Origin: Candidatus Tayloriibacteriota bacterium
Lineage (GTDB): Bacteria > Patescibacteriota > Minisyncoccia > Phycocordibacterales > PALSA-1337
DNA length: 6,452 bases
Direction: 5' to 3'
NCBI GenBank assembly: GCA_003170325.1
Contig: PMZP01000027.1
Location: 1 to 6,452, forward strand
Position numbers and translations under genes: made by a program. Positions 1 to 5,385 of the stretch are shown here, piece after piece (positions within the stretch are counted from its first letter, which is position 1; the number at the start of each line of letters is the position of its first letter). The notes below the pieces were generated by a model. That model saw only the letters and a program-made list of their open reading frames with translations, searched no databases and was not told the DNA's origin.

Positions 1-50
1 AATGTAGAATCTGATTCCATAATTCGATAAATTATCTAATAACGTCATCT

Positions 51-58
51 ATTATAGC
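51..58 (-). promoter_or_regulatory. Extended -10 promoter firing leftward out of the window
   Basis: Read on the minus strand, a perfect TATAAT (56-51) is preceded by TGC, giving the extended -10 form TGnTATAAT. No good -35 hexamer is found 16-18 bases upstream, which extended -10 promoters tolerate. The start would fall near position 44, so it would drive a gene or RNA lying left of the window, just downstream of rnpB. It is a motif call only; AT-rich sequence makes chance matches fairly likely. Confidence 0.35.
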
Positions 59-82
59 AGATAAAATTTTATATTCTAGCAG

Positions 83-102
83 TAGTCCACAGATAATCCA
101 CA
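83..102 (+). promoter_or_regulatory. Pair of DnaA-box-like 9-mers beside an AT-rich stretch
   Basis: TAGTCCACA (83-91) and TAATCCACA (94-102) lie 11 bases apart in the same orientation. The second differs from the DnaA-box consensus TTATCCACA at one position and the first at two. The adjoining 1-80 stretch is strongly AT-rich, as an unwinding element would be. Two near-matches with no visible cluster are weak evidence, because the rest of any origin would lie outside the window. They could also be a chance direct repeat. Confidence 0.3.
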
Positions 103-103
103 G

Positions 104-136
104 GTAAGAAAATGCCCCGGTTTTTCCGAGGCATTT
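104..136 (-). terminator. Intrinsic terminator of rnpB
   Basis: On the minus strand the arms AAUGCCUCGG and CCGGGGCAUU form a 10-bp stem (one G-U pair) with an AAAAA loop, followed by UUUUCUU. It starts about 8 bases after the rnpB 3' end, the expected place for the end of that transcript. Confidence 0.8.
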
Positions 137-142
137 CCATTT

Positions 143-535
143 CGCCATACCATAAGCCGAATTCTGTACGCTTCATGCCGGCCGAAGCCGACGTGTCGCG
201 CTGACAACCATTTATCTAGGATGCCGATCGCTCGGCACCTCGAGCGGTTCTTCCCTCGATCACCCTTGCGGGCTTTCTCGGGACACGACCTTGCACCGAG
301 GTAAGGATTTAGCCGTTGCACCTCTCATGTTGCCATGGAGCTAATCCGACTGGCCTCGCGGCCGATCGGACCCGTTCATCGTTTCCAATGAACGCGTCTC
401 TGTTCGCACCTCGTGGTATTACCATGACGGGCGTTACCCGCTACCCTACTGCGATTTTTAAGGTCGCCGGTGTTCGGACTTTCCTCACTCTATCAAGCCT
501 TGCGGCCTCATAAAGCGCAGTTGTCTGGTAGGACT
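143..535 (-). ncRNA. rnpB: RNase P RNA (bacterial, A-type-like)
   Basis: This is the catalytic RNA subunit of RNase P, which removes 5' leaders from precursor tRNAs. On the minus strand the conserved blocks appear in the right order. GAGGAAAGUCC (486-476) is the first conserved region. An ACAGAGA segment follows near 403, then CUAAAUCC, then UAGAUAAAUGGUUGUC, and finally ACAGAAUUCGGCUUA (168-154) near the 3' end. The ends pair as a P1 helix: CCUACC near 532-527 with GGUAUGG near 151-145, with one bulge. An extra hairpin with a CUUCGG loop between GUUGUC and ACAGAA matches the optional P19 helix. The length of about 390 nt is normal. A promoter sits at the correct distance upstream and a terminator directly follows. 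Both ends are estimated to within a few bases. In the segment corresponding to the tRNA-CCA-binding loop (L15), I see GGGAAGAACCG where E. coli has GGGUAGGCUG, so the usual GGU seems absent. Confidence 0.95.
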
Positions 536-541
536 GATATC

Positions 542-570
542 AATATATACTATTTTTATTGTATTGACAA
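542..570 (-). promoter_or_regulatory. Promoter of rnpB
   Basis: The minus strand reads TTGTCA (570-565), a 17-base spacer, then TATATT (547-542). This is a good sigma-70-type promoter. The expected start near 535 coincides with the deduced 5' end of RNase P RNA, so promoter and RNA support each other. Confidence 0.75.
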
Positions 571-592
571 GTCTAATAACTATTGTTAATGT
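564..592 (+). promoter_or_regulatory. Possible rightward promoter overlapping the rnpB -35
   Basis: A perfect TTGACA (564-569) lies on the plus strand, sharing bases with the rnpB -35 on the other strand because TTGACAA reads as TTGTCAA in reverse. Seventeen bases on is TAATGT (587-592), only a 3-of-6 match to the -10. A 15-base spacer to GTTAAT is the alternative. The downstream rightward terminator makes a transcript here plausible, but the -10 is poor. Confidence 0.3.
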
Positions 593-596
593 GCAT

Positions 597-680
597 TACA
601 GCAAATTAGCTCTATTCTATGAAAAACACAGTGAATTATCTCTATCGCCGCTCCACCTGAAGAGCGGCATTTTTGTTTTC
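597..680 (+). ncRNA. Candidate small transcript divergent from rnpB
   Basis: A rightward terminator at 647-678 has no gene upstream of it, because the only upstream feature, rnpB, runs the other way. It therefore implies a short rightward RNA, perhaps starting near 597 from the TTGACA promoter, for a product of roughly 80 nt. A 13-codon reading frame (619-660, MKNTVNYLYRRST) ends inside the terminator loop, but no ribosome-binding site precedes it. The RNA could be a small regulatory RNA, a leader peptide remnant, or nothing. No known family was recognised. Confidence 0.3.
647..679 (+). terminator. Rightward intrinsic terminator
   Basis: GCCGCUC (647-653) pairs perfectly with GAGCGGC (662-668) around an 8-base loop, and AUUUUUGUUUU follows. 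The T-rich tail exists only on the plus strand, which fixes the direction. Confidence 0.65.
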
Positions 681-712
681 TGGACCCGGAGTGGTACCTC
701 TGTCATTTTGAA

Positions 713-772
713 GCACTACAGTTGAGTGTAGTCATATCGAAACGTTAACGCCACTACAGTCAACTGTAGTGC
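713..772. repeat. Inverted pair of 18-bp palindromes, set A (CTAC type)
   Basis: Arms at 713-732 and 753-772 are 20-base inverted copies of each other with one mismatch, 20 bases apart. Each arm is itself a palindrome. The right one, ACTACAGTCAACTGTAGT (753-770), has perfect 8-bp half-sites around a two-base centre. The left one keeps the outer half-site with one change. The starts of the two arms are 40 bp apart, close to four helical turns. The structure could be a protein-binding array (dimeric regulator sites of the BlaI/MarR size) or an RNA/cruciform hairpin. No gene lies within the 519-base gap it occupies. Confidence 0.7.
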
Positions 773-815
773 GCTCAAATTGAATAGGTGGGGTGGTAAC
801 TGTTGATTTTCAAGA

Positions 816-892
816 CGCTTTAGTTAGGTAAAGTTGGATGTATTAAAAATACAAACATTTTAAAGCCCGCTTGACTTTAGTCAACTAAAGCG
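816..892. repeat. Inverted pair of 18-bp palindromes, set B (CTTT type)
   Basis: Arms at 816-835 and 873-892 match as inverted copies at 16 of 20 positions. The right arm, read on the minus strand, contains GCTTTAGTTGACTAAAGT and also overlaps a second dyad, TTGACTTTAGTCAA (871-884). The left arm, CTTTAGTTAGGTAAAG, is a degenerate copy. The core AGTTGACT is the same as in set A (713-772), while the flanks differ in a way that keeps both halves complementary: CTAC/GTAG in set A and CTTT/AAAG here. The four sites therefore look like one family. Confidence 0.6.
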
Positions 893-927
893 CCTATCGG
901 AGAGACATGTTCCTGTGCAGACTATAT

Positions 928-968
928 AAAAGTGACTACGTAAAAGCGGCGGAAAATCCGTCACTTTT
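928..968 (-). terminator. Probable terminator hairpin after nrdJ
   Basis: AAAAGUGAC and GUCACUUUU (968-960 and 936-928 on the minus strand) form a 9-bp stem with the run of U built into its 3' side, then AUAUAG. The loop contains a small CGGAUUUUCCG hairpin. It lies about 87 bases past the nrdJ stop codon. The long loop and short U-run make it a weak terminator, and the symmetry would let it work in either direction. Confidence 0.45.
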
Positions 969-1054
969 GAGACATGGGTGCTTCAAATGTGAGCGCAGTT
1001 AAGGCGTCTCCGAGAGATTCGAGAGGAAATCTTCACTGTGCCCAGAGAATCTTC

Positions 1055-3382
1055 CTAAACTATCTCGCAAACGCCCGCCACGCAGGCCAGCTCTTTCTTG
1101 AGATCAGTCTCGTTCTGCTTCTCATAGGTGATGATCTTGGAATAGTCGATACGCTCCATCCGTTTGGACAGCTCCTTGTAAGTCTTCTCGTCGATCTCTT
1201 CGTAAGGAGCCAGCTTGTAGACGTGATCCTCGCGCGGCAGGAATGAAAGCCCTCCGACCATGTCCCAATTCTCATAGACCCAGTTGGCCACGGTGATCCA
1301 CTCGTCATTGCCGACAGAGATGGTGACTGAAGGGTTATGTTCGGTGAAATTGACCTTGACCATTTTCCAATACTCCAGTTGCTCAAGCGCGCTCTGATCA
1401 TTCTTGAAGGTGACGGTGCTCGCCGGAGCCTTGACTGGAAATTCCAGGACATAGGTCGTGGCGTTGTCCGCTGTCTGTCCGACTTCAGGAAAATACGGCA
1501 CGCCCTGATCCTTCAGCATTTTGAATAAGGCGTCAGTCGAAGCGATGCGGGCCCGGCGGATATAATATTTGGCGTGACGAGGATGCATACCTGATGAACA
1601 ATCGAAGGTCTGGGAGCCATTGCCGGATGGCTTTACGCAAGTGACAGCTGTGGATTCGCTCACCCCGAACCTCTTGGCGTATTCTTTATTGACGCGGATG
1701 GCTTCATCACGCAATCTCTTCATGACTTCCGGTTTGCGCACGGCCGGACAATCCCACTGGCCGGTGATGGAGACGCCGAGAAGACGCTCACGTTCGCAGC
1801 GCTCCTTCCACTCCTTGGACAGATATTCAAAATGAGTCAGCATCGACTGGTATGTGCCTAGAATGGCAGCCACACGGATCTTCTTCATCAAGCTTTTCTC
1901 CGTATCTTCGGCCCGGGCTACGACTTCGGAAAGATTACAGAATTGTTTGGACTGGAGGATGATCTCGCCGCAGGGATTGGTGCCGATGAGTCCGATGATG
2001 TGCTTTCCGCTCGCGTCAAAGTAACCCGAGTAGCTCTTGAGAACCTTGATACGACGTTCCGGCAGGGTCGAGGCCAGCGAGCCGCGGTTGAATATGCCCC
2101 GTTCGCCGGAACGGCTCTCTATAAGGGCCATCCATTCTTTGAGGAACTCTTCGTTGGAAGGCTTGCTGATATAAACAGCGGAGTTATTGGCCAATGAACG
2201 ATGCGGATGAGTCATATAGAAGGCCCCTTTCTTGGCATCGCGGATCTCCGGATCATCAAGATCGGAAAGCGAGATGAGCGCGCTCCTCCGGACTCCGCCG
2301 GCCACGATACATTCGCCCATCATGCAGATTATGTCGTGAACATCGATATTCCGCAGGCGCCGTCCCTGACGATCGCTCATGACCTGGCGGGTGAAGGCCA
2401 GCAAACGGCGAAGAGGCTCCGGTCCGGAAGCTTTGCCGCCACCGATCTTCAACCTGGCTCCGAGCGGCCGCACCAGAGAATAATCGAACTCGATATCCTT
2501 GCCAGATGCCCAGGCAGTGGCACCGACCACGAAGGCCCGGCACCAACCTTCCTTGGAATCTTCGACGACGTGGGCCTTCAGCTTCTCTCCGGTCTGGATG
2601 AGGATCTGCGGGAATTTCTGCACATTGGCGCTTTCAGCCGAAAATCCGACGCCGGTGCCGTTCATGGAGATGTACATTATCTCGGACATGTCCTGAAATG
2701 ATTCCGGGGCAATGTAAGAGCAGTTGTATCCGCAGACATTGGTCCGGCGAGCGGCCGGTCCGGCGAATTGCAGGAGGCGCATGGAAGGAATGGCCGATTG
2801 GGTCAAGATCGACTCACGGACCTCTTTGTACTCGGCATCCTTGAGCTTGTTGCCGATATTCTCGCGCATGAATCCCATATAACGGTCGACAGTCTCGATC
2901 CAGGTCTCGCGGCGATTCTCGGCATCGATCCAACGGGAATATGTACGGTAATAGACGAACTCGCCAAGAGCGTTCCTGAAGTATTTCTGCGAATCGATCG
3001 CAAGTTTGCGCACGTGTTCGGGTACTTCCATGCCTTGGGCGCGAATTTTGGCCCGTTCTTCGCGGTACAAGACGTAGTGCTTAGCCGTCTTCACATAGTC
3101 GGCGCGCATGAGCTCGGCCTCAACGATGTCCTGGACGCCCTCGACTGTCGGCAAAAAGTTGGAGAATTTCTTCTTTATGCGGACTAACTCGGCAAAAACC
3201 TGATGGGCGACCATATCGGCCTCCTCCATCGACCCTTCCTTGACGGTATTCATGCCTTTCCAGATGGCATTTGTGATCTTAGCGAGATCAAACGGCACGA
3301 TTCGACCGTCTCTTTTGATAATCGTGGGGATGGAAGGTGCCTTGACCGCTTCCTTCATAGCGGTTTTTTTCTTCTTTGGCAT
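1055..3382 (-). CDS. nrdJ: Adenosylcobalamin-dependent ribonucleoside-triphosphate reductase (class II, with ATP-cone)
   Basis: It reduces ribonucleoside triphosphates to deoxyribonucleotides in the cytoplasm, using a thiyl radical made from adenosylcobalamin, so growth does not depend on oxygen. Residues about 17-112 form an ATP-cone (KRDGR at 23-27), the allosteric activity switch. The rest aligns with the monomeric Lactobacillus leichmannii RTPR: YYRTYSRW 144-151, the GTNPCGEI active site at 467-474 with thiyl Cys471 and Glu473, and VKPSGN at 583-588. The reducible pair is Cys221 and Cys482, and the swivelling C-terminal pair is Cys767/Cys772 in CVAGVC. All key residues are present. At 775 aa it exceeds the roughly 740-aa Lactobacillus enzyme, which lacks the cone. 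The ATG start gives a lysine-rich N-terminus. AGGAG lies 14 nt upstream, a long spacing, and no in-frame alternative start is nearby. AT-rich TATAAA/TATTAT motifs near 3439-3447 may be its -10. I saw no NrdR box and no cobalamin riboswitch. The stop is TAG. Confidence 0.96.
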   Translation of the reverse strand: MPKKKKTAMKEAVKAPSIPTIIKRDGRIVPFDLAKITNAIWKGMNTVKEGSMEEADMVAHQVFAELVRIKKKFSNFLPTVEGVQDIVEAELMRADYVKTAKHYVLYREERAKIRAQGMEVPEHVRKLAIDSQKYFRNALGEFVYYRTYSRWIDAENRRETWIETVDRYMGFMRENIGNKLKDAEYKEVRESILTQSAIPSMRLLQFAGPAARRTNVCGYNCSYIAPESFQDMSEIMYISMNGTGVGFSAESANVQKFPQILIQTGEKLKAHVVEDSKEGWCRAFVVGATAWASGKDIEFDYSLVRPLGARLKIGGGKASGPEPLRRLLAFTRQVMSDRQGRRLRNIDVHDIICMMGECIVAGGVRRSALISLSDLDDPEIRDAKKGAFYMTHPHRSLANNSAVYISKPSNEEFLKEWMALIESRSGERGIFNRGSLASTLPERRIKVLKSYSGYFDASGKHIIGLIGTNPCGEIILQSKQFCNLSEVVARAEDTEKSLMKKIRVAAILGTYQSMLTHFEYLSKEWKERCERERLLGVSITGQWDCPAVRKPEVMKRLRDEAIRVNKEYAKRFGVSESTAVTCVKPSGNGSQTFDCSSGMHPRHAKYYIRRARIASTDALFKMLKDQGVPYFPEVGQTADNATTYVLEFPVKAPASTVTFKNDQSALEQLEYWKMVKVNFTEHNPSVTISVGNDEWITVANWVYENWDMVGGLSFLPREDHVYKLAPYEEIDEKTYKELSKRMERIDYSKIITYEKQNETDLKKELACVAGVCEIV

Positions 3383-3567
3383 ATGTGACTCGCAGTCTCC
3401 TAGCTGGCGGGAGCCGGGGCTGCGCTCAATGCTAATTATTTATAATAAAATCTACGAACGGTGCTGCTACATTTCTTTTACTGCCATTCTACCTCCGCTG
3501 GTGCAACAAAAGAAGTGTGGATAGCGAGTTATGTCATGAAATTTTGATTTGTCATCAGAATTCTGTG

Positions 3568-3675
3568 GGCTCGGTGAACACTGCCTCCTCGCGCTCATGC
3601 AATGTAGTGCACTGATAAACCGCTCAACAGCGACTGATTGTTGCATGACCACTCGAAGGCATTGCTCACCGAGCT
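3568..3675. repeat. 108-nt imperfect hairpin between the DUF192 gene and nrdJ
   Basis: GGCTCGGTGA (3568-3577) pairs with TCACCGAGCT (3666-3675), with a G-U closing pair on the plus-strand reading. After a small internal loop TGCCT pairs with AGGCA, and deeper in, TCATGCAA (3595-3602) pairs with TTGCATGA (3641-3648). At the tip CGCT-CAAC-AGCG (3621-3632) forms a tetraloop hairpin. The structure begins 4 bases after the DUF192 stop codon. There is no T-run on either side, so it is not a classical terminator. It could be a structured 3' UTR, a free small RNA, or a decayed repeat. It did not match SRP, 6S, tmRNA, tRNA, cobalamin riboswitch or attC hallmarks. The remaining spacer between DUF192 and nrdJ holds only the nrdJ leader and promoter region. 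Confidence 0.55.
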
Positions 3676-3679
3676 TCCG

Positions 3680-4138
3680 TCAGAAAACGAGCGCTGTGCC
3701 TGTGGCAATGCCCAACTTTTCCGCTTGACCGGCATTCAATTCTAGGACATAAGAAATCGGATGAGGCGGAAGGAATAAATTCGGGTAAGTTTCCGGAGAA
3801 ATACTCGAAGTGACGCCAGCTACAGTCTTATCAGCGCCGATCCAAACCATGTCCAAAGAGAAACGCATGTCTTTCATCCAAAATCCGTAGCTTCCCGGCG
3901 TCGAAAAAATGAAAAGCATCCCTTGATCTATCGGCAAAGAGTCCCGATCGCCCAAACCCTTCTCCTGGTCAGCTGTTGATGTAGCGACCAACGCGTGAAT
4001 GATGTCGCCAGGTGCGCTGAGCGGCAGTAGCTTGGAGCTGGGAGATCGAAGATTGGTATTTGTATAACGAATCAACGCCGCAATCATAACAATTACTACG
4101 ACAATTACTATTATGAGACCAGTCGGGCGTATCTTCAT
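3680..4138 (-). CDS. Membrane-anchored DUF192 family protein
   Basis: This 152-residue protein belongs to the DUF192 (COG1430) family, whose biochemical role is not established. Residues 8-23 are a hydrophobic segment, a membrane anchor or uncleaved signal, so the domain should face outward. The domain occupies about 47-152 and shows the family pattern: VATSTADQEKGLGDR (51-65), DQGMLFIF (71-78), a Gly-Phe-Trp-Met-Lys-Asp-Met core (85-91), SLDMVWI (94-100), SPETYP (114-119) and YVLELNAG (130-137). It ends LGIATGTALVF, a normal C-terminus, so it is complete. I chose ATG at 4138 rather than TTG at 4144 because AGGA lies 7 nt upstream of the ATG and the TTG would overlap the preceding gene. It follows the small membrane protein by 2 nt and is almost certainly co-transcribed and translationally coupled with it. 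Confidence 0.9.
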   Translation of the reverse strand: MKIRPTGLIIVIVVVIVMIAALIRYTNTNLRSPSSKLLPLSAPGDIIHALVATSTADQEKGLGDRDSLPIDQGMLFIFSTPGSYGFWMKDMRFSLDMVWIGADKTVAGVTSSISPETYPNLFLPPHPISYVLELNAGQAEKLGIATGTALVF

Positions 4139-4140
4139 GA

Positions 4141-4308
4141 TCAAGTCCTGTCCTTTTTCATAAATAGTATCAATCCCGCGAGGATAACCACCGTCGGCCA
4201 GATGAATCCCACGGTCAAGCCGAAGTTGAATGACCAGTTTGAGTTATAGAAAAGAAAAAAAGCGCCGATGAGAACGAGAAATAGAGGTAAAGAGGTATTA
4301 TTTTTCAT
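4141..4308 (-). CDS. Small two-helix membrane protein, LiaI/LiaF-like transmembrane region
   Basis: This 55-residue protein, MKNNTSLPLFLVLIG at its start, has two hydrophobic stretches (about 7-21 and 33-50) separated by YNSNWSFNFGLTVG. The second contains IWPTVVILAGLILF, followed by a positive tail, KKDRT. The pattern hydrophobic helix, short polar turn with Trp, then WPxxxILxGLxLL resembles the LiaI/LiaF-like transmembrane region found in cell-envelope stress proteins. That resemblance is by eye and the role here is unknown. The stop TGA is 2 nt before the ATG of the DUF192 gene, so the two form an operon. Positive residues at the end predict a cytoplasmic C-terminus. No Shine-Dalgarno sequence is visible upstream of the ATG, and the 84-base gap to the divergent DUF1761 gene must hold its promoter. 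Confidence 0.72.
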   Translation of the reverse strand: MKNNTSLPLFLVLIGAFFLFYNSNWSFNFGLTVGFIWPTVVILAGLILFMKKDRT

Positions 4309-4381
4309 GATTGTATGTGATTTGATGCCTTATTGCCTAGCCACGACCATGCTGATACTATCTTACCATATCAATAATCTT

Positions 4382-4387
4382 TAAAAT
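4382..4387 (+). promoter_or_regulatory. -10 element giving a possibly leaderless DUF1761 mRNA
   Basis: TAAAAT (5 of 6 consensus bases) ends 5 bases before the ATG at 4393, so transcription would begin at or next to the start codon. No Shine-Dalgarno sequence precedes that ATG, which fits a leaderless message. No convincing -35 is visible 16-18 bases upstream. The 84-base divergent interval 4309-4392 holds nothing else I can name. Confidence 0.35.
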
Positions 4388-4392
4388 ATCTC

Positions 4393-4806
4393 ATGTATAA
4401 CATAAACTTTTGGCCGATCCTGGTGGCTTCCGCCGTCTCATTTGGCATCGGTGCTCTCTGGTATTCTCCGATCCTTTTCGGCAAGGAATGGGTACTGCTC
4501 ACCAAGACGACCGCTACGGATATGGAGTCAGCCAAGTACCGAGGATTATGGAAAGCCTACATCGCCCAATTCATCGCCGTGGTCATCTGCTTTTCCGTTC
4601 TGGGATTTCTTGCTTCGGCTAACAACATCCTGACTTCGAGCGACGGAGCCTTTCTCGGCTTCATCATCTGGCTCGGCTTCGTGGCCACCGAATCAGTCGG
4701 CGCACTCCTCTGGGAACGCCGACCATTCAAGCTGGTGCTCATCAATATCGTCTGCACGCTCGTGTCGCTAGTCGTCGGCGGCGCCATCATCGGCGCGTGG
4801 AAGTGA
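4393..4806 (+). CDS. DUF1761 family four-helix membrane protein
   Basis: This 137-residue integral membrane protein matches the DUF1761 family, whose function is unknown. The family hallmark is at the N-terminus: a first helix (about 5-24) running into GALWYSPILFGKEW (20-33), followed by a polar stretch with Met44 and Lys48. Three more hydrophobic helices lie at about 56-74, 86-106 and 113-134, giving four in all. GFIIWLGFVATESVGALLWERRPFKL is typical of the third helix and its exit loop. The length and both ends are normal for the family, so it is complete. The ATG has no Shine-Dalgarno sequence and a TAAAAT box sits just upstream, so it may be leaderless. It is transcribed away from the small membrane protein and DUF192 operon. 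The next gene follows after 79 bases without an obvious terminator, so read-through is possible. Confidence 0.88.
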   Translation: MYNINFWPILVASAVSFGIGALWYSPILFGKEWVLLTKTTATDMESAKYRGLWKAYIAQFIAVVICFSVLGFLASANNILTSSDGAFLGFIIWLGFVATESVGALLWERRPFKLVLINIVCTLVSLVVGGAIIGAWK

Positions 4807-4885
4807 TACATTAGGACGTATGCCTGTACATATATCAAAATGCGTGATAGCTTCATCATAGGTAAACAGCAACAGAAAGGTCTTT

Positions 4886-5377
4886 ATGAAAATAACAAAA
4901 GAGCTTGTGATCACCGGTGTTCTAGCCAATCATGAAGAGAACGGTATCTCCTTTTCAATCTTGCCTCGGCACAACTCACAGGGTGTGCGCGAGAGAAATG
5001 AGAAGCCGCCGTTTATGAAGCTCGACAGGCATTCGTGTAAACGGTTCAACATCCCAATGTCAGTGGACATCGTGGATTACACACTCTTGTGCGTCCTCGA
5101 TACCCACTCCCCTCTCATCACGGACCGTAGCGAGGCGATTCAAGATGATGTCTGTATCGATAGTCTTCAGGAAGTACACACAATTCATCCGACTCACGGT
5201 ACCAGCGACCCCTCCCATGAGATTACGGAACGATTCTTAACGGTTAAAACTGCGGGCAACAGTCGCGATCGTTGCCCATGCTACAGTCTGGTGATCCCAC
5301 TAACTGCAGAAGAGTACGCGGAACTCCGTACCGAGATGAAAGAAATGATAGTCTGCAAGGTCACTCTCTCTCTCTGA
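4886..5377 (+). CDS. Hypothetical protein, cytosolic, family not recognised
   Basis: I do not recognise this 163-residue protein. It has no signal peptide or membrane segment. It starts with a strand-like MKITKELVITGVL, contains many Cys and His residues (Cys51, 69, 90, 130, 132 and 157), has a CPC pair at 130-132, and ends with an amphipathic segment, PLTAEEYAELRTEMKEM (138-154), then a strand-like IVCKVTLSL. The ATG is supported by AAAGG 5-6 nt upstream, a good ribosome-binding site, which with the absence of a better frame argues that it is real. Its last codons lie in a (CT)6 tract, and the zinc-ribbon frame begins 8 nt after the stop. Loss of one CT would fuse the two into a protein of about 220 residues. 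It may therefore work with, or be a variable form of, the zinc-ribbon protein. Confidence 0.7.
   Translation: MKITKELVITGVLANHEENGISFSILPRHNSQGVRERNEKPPFMKLDRHSCKRFNIPMSVDIVDYTLLCVLDTHSPLITDRSEAIQDDVCIDSLQEVHTIHPTHGTSDPSHEITERFLTVKTAGNSRDRCPCYSLVIPLTAEEYAELRTEMKEMIVCKVTLSL
5364..5375 (+). repeat. (CT)6 dinucleotide tract at a gene junction
   Basis: Six uninterrupted CT units cover the last codons of the 163-residue frame, and the final T is the first base of its TGA stop. Deleting one unit puts the upstream frame into the downstream zinc-ribbon frame with no intervening stop. Six units is short for a hypermutable tract. Confidence 0.9.
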
Positions 5378-5385
5378 AGGATGAT

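Noticed and set aside
76..513. Open frames on both strands across the left region (76-321 minus, 316-513 plus)
   Set aside because: They overlay the RNase P RNA gene, whose conserved blocks explain the sequence fully, and show no protein family.
713..892. CRISPR array
   Set aside because: The units are palindromic, face each other, have unequal spacing and number only four, with no cas genes in the window.
2201..2701. Plus-strand frames of 166 aa (2201-2701) and 139 aa (2768-3187)
   Set aside because: Both lie antisense to conserved nrdJ codons, a common by-product of its codon bias, and neither has a ribosome-binding site or recognisable domain.
3467..3652. 61-residue minus-strand frame
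   Set aside because: It starts at a GTG without a ribosome-binding site, runs through the 3568-3675 hairpin, and has no family-like features.
3568..3675. Integron attC site or tRNA
   Set aside because: No GTTRRRY/RYYYAAC core sites are present, and there is no T-loop or acceptor-like end.
3383..3680. Cobalamin riboswitch or NrdR box upstream of nrdJ
   Set aside because: I looked for the B12-box type sequence and the ACACnATATnnnGTGT-like box on the minus strand and found neither.
4557..4859. 100-residue minus-strand frame
   Set aside because: It is antisense to the DUF1761 gene, whose helices and family motif are clear.
5272..5385. Longer N-terminus for the zinc-ribbon protein starting at 5272
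   Set aside because: That stretch is a different frame of the 163-residue gene, has no ribosome-binding site, and its translation is unlike a folded domain; the GTG at 5386 with AAGG fits better.
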